NCBI RefSeq assembly: GCF_004342845.1
Contig: NZ_SLXB01000004.1
Location: forward strand, 62,001 to 126,000
Direction of reading: 5' to 3'
Length of the DNA: 64,000 nucleotides
Origin: Prevotella heparinolytica
GTDB lineage: Bacteria > Bacteroidota > Bacteroidia > Bacteroidales > Bacteroidaceae
Shown here: one piece after another, positions 27,825-37,500 of the stretch
Layout of the letters: every line of letters starts with the position of its first letter
Position numbering within the stretch: the first letter of the stretch is position 1
Program-made: the position numbers and the translations under genes
Notes under the pieces: model-generated
What the model was told of the DNA's origin: nothing
The model's input: only the letters and a program-made list of their open reading frames with translations
Databases searched by the model: none

Positions 27825-29831
27825 TTATCGGTTGCGATTCAGCAGTTCGCTGTCGGGGCACTCGAAGTTGCTGATGGGCAGTGCAACCTTCTTCAGCTCG
27901 TCCAACTCGTGTATGGGGCGTTCTATGCCGTAGGGAATGGGAAGCTTTGAGAATTCCTGAAAATAGAGCAGGCAGGCGTCTTTCCACCAAACGGCATCGC
28001 GGAGCTGCGTTTTCAGTCGCGACTGCACGTCCCGAAAACGTTCGGCATCTATCAAACTCTCAACTCTGTCCCACGTCTTCTGGAACTCCCTGACTTGCTG
28101 CACGCCGCTGTCGTAGCGGTGGCAAAGCTCGTCCCACAGGGTGCGACCGCTCTTCATGCGGTGGTTCCACGGGAGGTGATGGAACCAAAGCAGATAGGGT
28201 TCGGGACAGGTGGCAGGGTCGTCGTACAGTCGGCAAAGCGAGTCGGGATATTGGGCGGTGGCGTCACTGCCTGTGCGGCTACGGTCGAAACCAATGCCGT
28301 TGCCGTCGGCTCTGTGATAATAAGAGGGCATCCAGTCGGGGCGTGCGCCGGGCACGTCGCACCACGGTTCAGGGCCGTAATGATGTCCCCAAGCGAAAAT
28401 GTGGTGCAGACCCAGCGGCATCATATAGTCCACTGCCGCTTCATGGCTGCGGAGCATAAGCCGGCCGATGGGTTCCACGAACTCTTTTTCCTTGCTGAAA
28501 GTCTGTCGCAGCCACTCGTCGGCTATGGCCTCGGACGAGAGCGACGGGTTCCATGCAAGACGCCCGAAGGCGTACCAGTTGGCTTGCGCAAAGGGATGGC
28601 CGCACCAGTTGGCATCGCTGCCGATGTTGGAAACGCCGGCAACGGCTTTCAGCGTAGAGGGCGGCACAAGGCCGAAGAACTCTTTCCACATGGGTGCCAG
28701 ATAGACGAGGTGGTTGGAATGCCCCAGATACTCTTGGGTGATTTGGAACTCTACCATCAGCGGAGTATGCCGCATGGTGCCGAACAGAGGGCTGTAAGGT
28801 TCGCGAGGCTGAAAGTCCACCGGGCCGTTCTTTACCTGTACGATGACGTTCGGGCGAAACTGTCCGTCTAAAGGCTTGAATTCAAGATAGGCTTGCTTGG
28901 CACGGTCGGCATCCGAGGGGCTGTAGACGAAAGCGCGCCACATGACGATGCCTTTATGAGGCTTCAGCGCATCGGCCAGCATGTTGGCGCCATCGGCATG
29001 CGTGCGTCCGAAGTCGCATGGGCCGGGCTGTCCTTCGCTGTTGGCTTTCACCAGAAAACCTCCGAAGTCGGGGATGAGGCCGTAGATTTCGCCGGCTTTC
29101 TTTTTCCACCAACGAATCACACGCTTGTCCAGCGGATCGGCAGTAGGCAGGCTGTCGAGAACCATCGGGCTGGCGAAGTTGACCGAGAGATAAACACGTA
29201 TGCCGTAAGGACGAAAAACATCGGCCAACGTCTTTACCTTGCTCAGGTATTCGGCAGAGAGAATTTCGGGCGAGGCGTTTACGTTGTTCAGCACCGTGCC
29301 GTTGATGCCTATGGAGGCGTTGGCACGGGCGTAGTCCTTATAGCTCTCGGAAAGCGTGTGGGGAAGCTTTTCCCAATCCCAAAGCGATTCTCCGGCATAT
29401 CCCCGTTCTACGGTGCGGTCTGTGTTGTCCCAATGGTTGAGGATGCGGAGCGTGTAGGCGGGGTTCTCTGTGGTGGAGGCGATGGCTTGCCCGCTTTCTT
29501 GCAGGCGCAGCAGGTGATAGGCGGCATAGAGCAGGCCGGTTCCGGTAGGCGAGATGACCCGTATATTGCCTTCGCTGCACACGATTTTGAAGCCATCGGC
29601 GGCCAGTGCCTTGTCTTTCTCGATGGCGAGGATGACAGGGTTCCCTCTCCACGATTGCCGCAACTCCTCGGCGGCTATGTTCAGTGTGGCGGATGCATGC
29701 CGGGACAATACTTCGACCGATGCACCGGCTCTTCCGCTCTGCCGTAACCACAAACGGCTGCCATTCTCGGCAGCCATTTGGTTAATGAAGAACAGAGCGA
29801 TACAAATCAGCAGATAGAATCGATGTTTCAT
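27825..29831 (-). CDS. GH67 alpha-glucuronidase
   Basis: This is a 668-residue exported enzyme with a signal peptide at about 1-21 (ending QMAA). It has the standard GH67 three-part layout: an N-terminal beta-sandwich, a barrel with NNVNASPEILSAEYL, FGGFLVKANSEGQPGP and the following Asp/Glu-rich loop, and a helical C-terminal dimerisation domain with WFHHLPWNHRMKSGRTLWDEL. GH67 removes 4-O-methylglucuronic acid only from the terminal non-reducing xylose of oligosaccharides. It is therefore the only apparently intact glucuronidase in the window, because the GH115 gene is broken. It is last in a four-gene operon with the acetylesterase, symporter and GH43. Confidence 0.96.
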   Translation of the reverse strand: MKHRFYLLICIALFFINQMAAENGSRLWLRQSGRAGASVEVLSRHASATLNIAAEELRQSWRGNPVILAIEKDKALAADGFKIVCSEGNIRVISPTGTGLLYAAYHLLRLQESGQAIASTTENPAYTLRILNHWDNTDRTVERGYAGESLWDWEKLPHTLSESYKDYARANASIGINGTVLNNVNASPEILSAEYLSKVKTLADVFRPYGIRVYLSVNFASPMVLDSLPTADPLDKRVIRWWKKKAGEIYGLIPDFGGFLVKANSEGQPGPCDFGRTHADGANMLADALKPHKGIVMWRAFVYSPSDADRAKQAYLEFKPLDGQFRPNVIVQVKNGPVDFQPREPYSPLFGTMRHTPLMVEFQITQEYLGHSNHLVYLAPMWKEFFGLVPPSTLKAVAGVSNIGSDANWCGHPFAQANWYAFGRLAWNPSLSSEAIADEWLRQTFSKEKEFVEPIGRLMLRSHEAAVDYMMPLGLHHIFAWGHHYGPEPWCDVPGARPDWMPSYYHRADGNGIGFDRSRTGSDATAQYPDSLCRLYDDPATCPEPYLLWFHHLPWNHRMKSGRTLWDELCHRYDSGVQQVREFQKTWDRVESLIDAERFRDVQSRLKTQLRDAVWWKDACLLYFQEFSKLPIPYGIERPIHELDELKKVALPISNFECPDSELLNRNR

Positions 29832-29852
29832 ACGATATATATAACTTGTGGT

Positions 29853-30830
29853 TTATTCTCCTCCTCCGTCGATGGTTATGATTTTTCCTTCCGAATCATA
29901 TTCCAGTTCGCATACCTTCAGGCTGCGGAGCCATGTCCGGCCGTTGGACGGCACGCAGTCGTGGTGGAAGAGGTACCACTTCCCTTTGTATTCGGCAATG
30001 GCGTGGTGTGTGGTCCAGCCCACCACGGGGGTGAGGATGACTCCTTGGTAGGTGAAAGGCCCGTAAGGATTGTCGCCTATGGCATAGCACAGGCGGTGCG
30101 TGTCGCCGGTGGAGTAGGAGAAATAATACTTGCCGTTGTATTTGTGCACCCAGCTGGCCTCGAAGAAGCGGCGTTCGTTGTCGCCGGCTGTCAGCGGTGT
30201 ACCGTTCTCATCCAGAATCACCACGGGTCTCGGCTCTTCGGCAAATTGCAACATGTCGTCGCTCAGCTTCACCACCCGTCCCGGCAGGGCAGGCTCATCG
30301 CCCGTTGGCAGTACGGCACTTTCCAGTGCTTTGTTGTCGCGGTAGCGTTGCAGTTGCCCGCCCCACAATCCGCCAAAGTACATGTAGTAGCAACCGTCGC
30401 CGTCGTCCAGAATGGCGGGGTCTATGCTGTAACTTCCTTTTATCGGATCGGGCTGCGGGATGAAAGGCCCTTCGGGCGAGTCGCTGATGGCCACACCGAT
30501 ACGGAAAATATCGTTCTTGTCTTTCAACGGGAAGTACATGTAGTATTTACCGTTCTTAAAGGCCACGTCGCTGTCCCATAGCTGACGCCCTGCCCAAGGG
30601 ATGTCTTCAGTGGCAAGCACCACTCCGTGGTCTTTGATTTCGCCGTGCATCACGTCGTCGGTAGAAAAGACGTGGTAGTCCTTCATATTGAAGTGGTCGC
30701 CGTTGTCGTTTTCGGGGATGCCGCTCTCCCAATCGTGGCTGGGGTAGATGTACACTCTGCCGTTGAAGACATGCACTGCCGGGTCTGCCATGTAGTCTCC
30801 GGGTACTAAGTATCTCATTTCTTTCTTCAT
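29853..30830 (-). CDS. GH43 beta-xylosidase, probably cytoplasmic
   Basis: At 325 residues this is a single five-bladed propeller without a signal peptide, so it probably acts in the cytoplasm on xylo-oligosaccharides brought in by the adjacent symporter. Typical GH43 features are the DYMADPAVHVFNGRVYIYPSHD base region, SYSIDPAILDDGDG (central Asp), and the acid Glu in FFEASWVHKYNGKYYFSYS. It resembles the subfamily-1 xylosidases paired with GPH-type symporters in Bacteroides and Prevotella xylan operons. Two in-frame ATGs (30830 and 30818) are possible starts; the first is used. Confidence 0.93.
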   Translation of the reverse strand: MKKEMRYLVPGDYMADPAVHVFNGRVYIYPSHDWESGIPENDNGDHFNMKDYHVFSTDDVMHGEIKDHGVVLATEDIPWAGRQLWDSDVAFKNGKYYMYFPLKDKNDIFRIGVAISDSPEGPFIPQPDPIKGSYSIDPAILDDGDGCYYMYFGGLWGGQLQRYRDNKALESAVLPTGDEPALPGRVVKLSDDMLQFAEEPRPVVILDENGTPLTAGDNERRFFEASWVHKYNGKYYFSYSTGDTHRLCYAIGDNPYGPFTYQGVILTPVVGWTTHHAIAEYKGKWYLFHHDCVPSNGRTWLRSLKVCELEYDSEGKIITIDGGGE

Positions 30831-30896
30831 ATTGTTATTTTTTAGCGTTGTTTTATGGTAAGCACGAATTGTTTGCAGTGCTCTGTTCTTTTCTTT

Positions 30897-32393
30897 TTAA
30901 TAATCGTTTCTCATTCTTCGCTCCGTCAGTTCGGCCTGCATCCGCTCATTATAGGTTTTGGTGATGGGGTAGAAGCAGAGGGTAATGACTCCGACGGCAA
31001 ATGTGGCTGCCGGTATCAGACTTGACGAAAGCACGATGCCATGAATGGCCGACTCTGTCTGTGCCGTTCCGGCTCCGCTGACATATCCGAAACCGGAGAG
31101 CAGGAATCCCAGAATAGCCCCGCCGATGCCAAGGCCCGCTTTCAGGGCAAATACCACTCCGGCAAAGACAAATCCCGTGGCACGACGGTAGTTCACGTAT
31201 TCCGAGTGGTCTGCCACATCGGCAATCATGGCCCATAGCAATGGCACTGTCGGGGCGTAGGCAAGGCTCTTCAGGAAGTTCAGGAAGAACATCGTTTCTA
31301 TATCCGTTTCGTTGGGGAAGTAGAACATGGCGGTGAAGGCGGCCGTCAAAGCCAGACAGATGATGAATACACGCTTCTTTCCGTAGCGGTTGGCAAGGAA
31401 TTCAGAGAGCAGGATCACGCCGAAGAACTGAACCAATGCGCCCAGCATGTTGAATACACCGAAGCCTACTTCGTATGCCTTGTCCGGACTGCTCACTATC
31501 AGACCGAATGCGTTGAGCAGGCTATATCCAAGACCTGTGCCGGCCTGTGTGGTGACCAATCCCAGTTTGTCGAGGAAAGAGTACAGGGCATCGGCATCCA
31601 CATAATTCTCAAAATAGTAGTTCATGGCACTTCCCCACATGGCCAACGTGGTGAAGAGGAACAGAGTGAGGATGAACATGGCACGCCAGGGAATGCTGCG
31701 GAATACATCCTTGATATCTTTCACGGTATCTGTCTTCTGTCCGGAGGGTGGTGTGATGCGTTCGCGTGCGGAGAAGAAGGTGATGATAAAAAATACGAAG
31801 CCTATGATGGCAAACAGCGAAATGGTGCACAGCCAACCATGACCCTTGTCGCCTTCCGGACCGGCAAACTTGCTGACGAGAGGCAACGTAAGTCCTTGTA
31901 CCACAAACTGCGCGATGGTGGCGGCCACAAAACGAATGCTGGTGATGCTGTTGCGCTCTTTGATGTCGCTGGTCATCACACCGCCCAATGAGGCGTAAGG
32001 TGTGTTGTTGAACGAATAAAGCGTCATCAGCAGGGTGTATGAGATGGTGGCGTACACGGCGACCAATCCTTTGTCTTCAATGCCGGGATTGTAGAAAGCC
32101 AGTACATAGAATACCATGAAGGGCAAGGCTGTCCATAACACCCACGGGCGATATTTACCCCAACGGGTTTGGGTCCTATCGGACAGAAGTCCCACGGTAG
32201 GGTCTACAAAAGCATCTACTATGCGGGCTATCAGCATGACGCTGCCGGCAACTGCACCTTCCAGACCGAATACGTCCGTGTAGAACTTGGTTTGATAAAT
32301 CATCATCATCTGGAACACTAAGTTCGCGGAGCAATCGCCGAGACTGTAACCTATTTTCTCGGCCATCAATACTTTTTGGTTCATGTTATTCAT
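30897..32393 (-). CDS. GPH-type sugar:cation symporter (xylo-oligosaccharide transporter)
   Basis: This is a 498-residue inner-membrane protein with about 12 hydrophobic spans. The GPH (glycoside-pentoside-hexuronide) signature region is at the N-terminus (EKIGYSLGDCSANLVFQMMMIYQTKFYTDVFGL). The DPTVGLLSDRTQTRWGKYRPW loop between spans 2 and 3 is characteristic. It lies between the acetylesterase and the cytoplasmic GH43, so its probable load is xylose oligomers or xylosides from the periplasm. Start codons at 32393 and 32384 are both plausible. Confidence 0.94.
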   Translation of the reverse strand: MNNMNQKVLMAEKIGYSLGDCSANLVFQMMMIYQTKFYTDVFGLEGAVAGSVMLIARIVDAFVDPTVGLLSDRTQTRWGKYRPWVLWTALPFMVFYVLAFYNPGIEDKGLVAVYATISYTLLMTLYSFNNTPYASLGGVMTSDIKERNSITSIRFVAATIAQFVVQGLTLPLVSKFAGPEGDKGHGWLCTISLFAIIGFVFFIITFFSARERITPPSGQKTDTVKDIKDVFRSIPWRAMFILTLFLFTTLAMWGSAMNYYFENYVDADALYSFLDKLGLVTTQAGTGLGYSLLNAFGLIVSSPDKAYEVGFGVFNMLGALVQFFGVILLSEFLANRYGKKRVFIICLALTAAFTAMFYFPNETDIETMFFLNFLKSLAYAPTVPLLWAMIADVADHSEYVNYRRATGFVFAGVVFALKAGLGIGGAILGFLLSGFGYVSGAGTAQTESAIHGIVLSSSLIPAATFAVGVITLCFYPITKTYNERMQAELTERRMRNDY

Positions 32394-32414
32394 GGTATCT
32401 TAATCTGTTGGGGG

Positions 32415-34142
32415 TTAATTGTTCTTGTTTTTATTTCTGCTTTTACTTGGTGATTTGGGCACGGCCGATTGCGATACGGCATCCGCCACACGTTGTCCCA
32501 GTGTCTTTTTGTCTAACGGATGGATGTCGTTCCACTCTCCGAGGTCACTGTTCTTTATCAAGTAGGCATTCGAGTTGGTTCGGGCTGTCTCGGCCTGTAC
32601 CTGCCGCATTTCCGCCCATGCTTTGCGTCCGTTCATGTTTTCTTTGGCAAGGAAGTCTGCCAGTTCCACGATATAAAAAGGTAGCTTCTCCGATTGGAAA
32701 GCGCTTCGCCAGTCGGCTATCATGGCAGTCAGCAGGGATTGATATTCGTTGCGTCGTGACACATTGGATTCTCCCTGATACCACACCACGCCCCGTATGC
32801 CGTAGTTCTTGAGCGGTGCAATCATGGCGTTGTACAAGCATACGGGCTTGTAACAGAAGAACATCATATCCGGAGCGTTAGTCATGGGAGCGCCGAGGTG
32901 GTACTTCCAGGTTGTTTGGAGGTTAAGCTCTTTGGCAGGTTGGCCGTTTGCGGTCCGGTAAATAATCTTATAGGGTTTTTCTTTGACAAAGCTTGGTTGT
33001 CCGCCATTGCTGATGAGGCGAACCGTGATGTTGTTTTTTCCGGCTTTGAGCACGCCTGCCGGCACTTTGTAGATACGCGGCGGATATTGATAGGTGGTAT
33101 TGCCCACAAAAACTCCGTTCACATATACCGAGTCGGCATCTACCATGCAGCCCAATCGCAGGGTGGCTTCGCTGTTTGGCATGATGTCGGGGAAGCTGAC
33201 CTCCTGGCGGAACCAGTGCGAACCGCCAATCGGATTCAAACCGTTGTTTCCCCAATCGGAAGCGAACATGTCGACTTCTCGCCATGCGCTGTCGTCGTAG
33301 TCTTTGGCATACCACGGTGTGGCTTCGTGCAGTCCGGCGTCTCCGCGATACAATGCCTCGTTCCAGCGACGGAAGTTTTCACTTTCCAGCTGTTTGATGT
33401 GCGCGCAGTAGCTGTCGTCCTCATAACGCCGTTTATCATTGATGTATAAAGGAAATTCTTTCAAGCCCTCTTCGCTGACCCAAGCTTCCACAGGTGTCCC
33501 GCCCCAACTGGCATTGATAAGTCCTATGGGAGTGCCCGTCTTTTCGTACAAGGCTTTGGCAAAGAAATAGGCCAATGCGGAGAACTCCATCACATTCTCT
33601 TGGTTCAGCTTCTTCCAAGCGGCATGCGGCATCTCGTCTTGCGGAGCATGGAAATCGTACACTTTCGGTACAATGAGGTGGCGTATCTTTTCATTGTCGT
33701 AGCTTGCTATCTCGTCAGCAAACATGTCCGTAACCCTTCTGACAGGCAATTCCATATTCGATTGTCCGGAGCACAACCATACGTCTCCTATCAGGATGTC
33801 TTTTATTTCCGTGTCATTGATATGCAAGGTGTAGGGGCCTCCGGCTTTCAGGGGGGGGAGTTCGATGCTCCATTGTCCGTCGGTGTTTGTTGTGGCGGTG
33901 TAGGTGTCTTTCAGTTTCTTTCCTTTCATGGAGAGCGGAAGTGCGGTTTTGCCGAAGTTTACTCGGACGCTCTCTCCGGCATCGGCTTTTCCCCATATCT
34001 TGACGGGCTGTTCGCGTTGCAACACCATTCCGTCTGAAATTAAGGCAGGCAGCTTCACTTTTGCTTCCGCCATCACGGCGCTACAAAAATAAAGCAGCAC
34101 TGCCATTCCTAACCTAACTTTATTATAACCACTAAACATCAT
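32415..34142 (-). CDS. SGNH carbohydrate acetylesterase (sialate O-acetylesterase-like)
   Basis: This is a 575-residue exported protein with a signal peptide at about 1-27 (ending AEA). It has an N-terminal beta domain (ALISDGMVLQREQPVKIWGKADAGESV). The SGNH hydrolase domain, with nucleophile motif WLCSGQSNMELPV, block NASWGGTPVEAW and the Asp/His end WNDIHPLDKK, is split by a jelly-roll insert (about 290-400). Related Bacteroides and Prevotella enzymes remove acetyl groups from xylan or xylo-oligosaccharides. It is first in the operon that continues into the symporter, GH43 and GH67. Specificity for sialic acid is unlikely in this setting. A second ATG lies three bases downstream. Confidence 0.9.
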   Translation of the reverse strand: MMFSGYNKVRLGMAVLLYFCSAVMAEAKVKLPALISDGMVLQREQPVKIWGKADAGESVRVNFGKTALPLSMKGKKLKDTYTATTNTDGQWSIELPPLKAGGPYTLHINDTEIKDILIGDVWLCSGQSNMELPVRRVTDMFADEIASYDNEKIRHLIVPKVYDFHAPQDEMPHAAWKKLNQENVMEFSALAYFFAKALYEKTGTPIGLINASWGGTPVEAWVSEEGLKEFPLYINDKRRYEDDSYCAHIKQLESENFRRWNEALYRGDAGLHEATPWYAKDYDDSAWREVDMFASDWGNNGLNPIGGSHWFRQEVSFPDIMPNSEATLRLGCMVDADSVYVNGVFVGNTTYQYPPRIYKVPAGVLKAGKNNITVRLISNGGQPSFVKEKPYKIIYRTANGQPAKELNLQTTWKYHLGAPMTNAPDMMFFCYKPVCLYNAMIAPLKNYGIRGVVWYQGESNVSRRNEYQSLLTAMIADWRSAFQSEKLPFYIVELADFLAKENMNGRKAWAEMRQVQAETARTNSNAYLIKNSDLGEWNDIHPLDKKTLGQRVADAVSQSAVPKSPSKSRNKNKNN

Positions 34143-34304
34143 CTCTTAATTTTTTTTTGATTCTGGATTGATTTTGATTCCGTTTGCCGCAGGCTATGCT
34201 TTTAAATTTAAATGAATATTGAATGTTGCTCATCGCAGAATAACTCATTCGTATAGTCTGCATGAATTCATTGCATTGATTTAAGAAATAATTTCTTCCG
34301 GATG

Positions 34305-34312
34305 CAAAGATA
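34305..34312 (-). promoter_or_regulatory. Predicted -7 box for the acetylesterase operon
   Basis: The complement reads TATCTTTG, an exact TAnnTTTG match, about 163 bp upstream of the acetylesterase start. The 365-bp divergent gap (34143-34507) also holds GTAACAT / GTTACAT copies near 34366-34391, candidate regulator contacts, and no gene. Confidence 0.6.
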
Positions 34313-34471
34313 ATGTCCTGTAAATAAAGGAAACCACAAATATGTTGCACAAAACTTTATTCAGGTAACATCCGTTTTTGTCTACGTTACATAAACTTTC
34401 GTATAGCGTACATTTTGGCTTTAGAACCTCTTTAGGGCAGGTTCTTCTCGAAAAGAATGAAGAAGTTTTTT

Positions 34472-34479
34472 TATCTTTG
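34472..34479 (+). promoter_or_regulatory. Predicted -7 box for HTCS 2
   Basis: TATCTTTG lies 28 bp upstream of the HTCS start codon, a typical Bacteroides position. No good -33 TTTG was seen at the usual distance. Confidence 0.6.
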
Positions 34480-34507
34480 CTTAGTTTAATAAATATCGAA
34501 TGCGACT

Positions 34508-37500
34508 ATGAAGACACTGCTCCGGTATATATATGTGTGGCTTGCAATGATTGCGATGTCCATGCCTTGTCACTTCTCAAAGGCGCAGACCGGAAAATTT
34601 TATTCTACGGAAAACGGATTGTCCAGCAGTCTGATAAATCAGCTCTTTCAAGACAGCAAAGGTTTCATTTGGGTAGCTACCGAATATGGACTGAACCGTT
34701 TCGACGGACTCAACTTCTTTACTTATAGACATGTGCTCGACGATGCTGCTTCGCTGACGAGTGACTACGTGCGTACTATATTTGAGGATAGCCGTCATAA
34801 TCTGCTGATAGGTTGTATCAACGGTCTGATGAGATATGACAGGGAGACTGACACTTTTTGCACAATCCCCATGATACGTGCAGGCAAGAAGGTTACTCCG
34901 CACGTCACGCACTTTCAGGAAGTGAACCAAGGAGAAATCTGGCTGAGTACCAGTGGACAAGGATTATTCCGGTTGGACGATCGGCTCACCAAAGCGGTGT
35001 CTGTCGACAGCATGTTTCAGCAAGTGAATTGCACCTATCAATCCAAATTCTGTATCGATTCTCGTTCGGACATCTGGATAGGGACGGATGGGAATGGTCT
35101 GGCCCGCTACGTTTCCGGCACGAAGACGCTGCAATACTTTAAGTATCCCACGTTCGGCGACAATAATGTGACGTCTATCTTGGAAGACCGGTCGGGAAAT
35201 ATCTTTGTCGGCACACAAAAGCAGGGTGTGTCGCGCTATGATGAAGTGAAAGGACAAATGGTGCCGGTGCACTACGAGGGCGATGACAAAAGTGTCTCTG
35301 TGTATTGCATGGCAATGGTGAACGGGCAAATTTGGGTGGGAACTGACGGACAAGGGGTGAAAGTCTATAACCCCCGGAAGAACCGGCTGGAAGATTATAA
35401 GATCAATTCCGCTCCTGTGGACTTCTCCAAGGGGAAGGTGCATTCCATCATGCAAGACAGAGACGGAAATCTGTGGATCGGGTTGTTTCAGAAGGGTATT
35501 GTCTTGGTCAGGAGACAAGAAAATCCATTCGAGTACTATGGAAGCAAGTCTATTTATTATAATCCTATCGGACAAGGCTGTGTGATGTCTGTGTTTGCTG
35601 ACGGTGATGGACATCTGTGGGCAGGTGCGGATAATGAAGGACTTTATGAGTTGGGAGTGGATGGCAGGCGGTTGCGTCACTTTGCTCCCGATGGCGGGGC
35701 GTATTCGGTGCCAAACACCATAATATGTATGTATGAGGATAGCGACCATAATTTATGGATAGGCTCTTATGGGCAAGGGGTAGAGAAGCTGAACAAGACT
35801 ACGGGCAGAAGCGAACCTTTCTCTCAGATAGACGGTTCTGTGGTCTATACCATAACCGAGGATAAAGAGAAGAATCTCTATTTCGCTGTATTCGGCTCCG
35901 GTTTTTACCGCTACAATCTGCTATCCGGAAAGATGGAGCACTATGTGTCATCGAAAGATGAAAAAGGCGACCTGAAGCGTAACGAACTGGCGAACGACTG
36001 GATAAACTACATCTTTTGTGACAGTGAGGGGCTGTTGTGGCTGGGACATTACAAAGGGGTGAGCTGCTTCAACCCGAAGACCAAGAATTTCGTCAACTAC
36101 CGGCAGACGAACACTTTGATAACCGGTTGTATCGGTTATGCCTTTGCAGAAGATGGCGACGGTAATATCTGGGTAGGCACAACGAACGGTCTTTATTGCT
36201 TCAATAAGAAAACTTCGGAACTGAAACAATACACCACGGCCGACGGATTGCCGAACAATGTGATTTGTGGTATTTGTGAAGATGAGGCGGGAAATATCTG
36301 GGTAAGTACCTATAAGGGTGTCAGCAGGTATGATGTGAAGAAGAAGACTTTTGTGAACTATTATTCGGGCGACGGTCTGCAAGGGAATGAATTTACGCAT
36401 GGGGCATATTACAAGGATGCCAATGGCAGAATTTATTTCGGCGGTGTGAACGGCATCACCCATTTCAATCCGAAGAAGATTAATGCAGGTTCCAAGGAGT
36501 TGGGCATTTTTATTACGGATTTCTATATATATAATCAGCCGGTACATAAGAATACGTTTTCGGGGGGTGAGCCTGTGGTGTATTCCTCTGTGCAGGATGC
36601 CAATATCTTTCAGCTCTCGCATCAGGATAATACGTTCAGCATAGCGTTTTCCACTTTGCAGTATAATAATCCCGAACAGATAGTCTATCAATACCGGATA
36701 GATGAATTGAGCACCCAATGGTCTGTGACGGAGCCGGGAATGAACCGTGTGACATACAACAATCTGTTTCCGGGCAAATATACTTTCCGGGTGCGTGCTC
36801 TTAATCATGGCAATTTCTCGGAGATACGCACCGTGAAGATTCTGATTGCCGCCCCCTGGTATCAGACGTGGTGGGCATACTGCCTTTATTTCGGACTGGC
36901 GATATTGCTTGTATGGGGAATCGTGAGCAATGTGATGTCGCGCGTGAAGCATCGTCGTGAAATCATGAAACGCGAGCATGCCGAACAGCTGAATGAAGCG
37001 AAGTTGCAGTTCTTCATCAACATCTCTCATGAAATACGCACCCCGATGACACTTATCATCAATCCGTTGGAGAAACTGTTGGCCGAAGAGAGCAAAGGGG
37101 AACTGCATAAGACGTATCTGATGATTTACCGCAATGCCCAGCGCATCCTCCGCCTGATTAACCAACTGATGGATATACGAAAGCTGGACAAGGGACAGAT
37201 GTTCATGAAATTCCGCGAAACGGATATGGTGGGATTTATCGGCGATGTGATGCAGCCGTTTGATTACATGGCGCATAAGAAGAACATTGATTTTGTTTTT
37301 CAGCATGATATGCCTGGGTTGAAGGCGTGGGTGGACTTGAACAATTTCGATAAAGTGCTGATGAACGTGCTTTCCAATGCCTTCAAGTACACGCCCGAAG
37401 GCGGCGAAATACGCGTCAGTCTCTCCACCGGCCAAGATGCTTCTCGCAACGACGCCTTGCGAGACTATTTCGAGATTGTGATTACGGATAGCGGCATCGG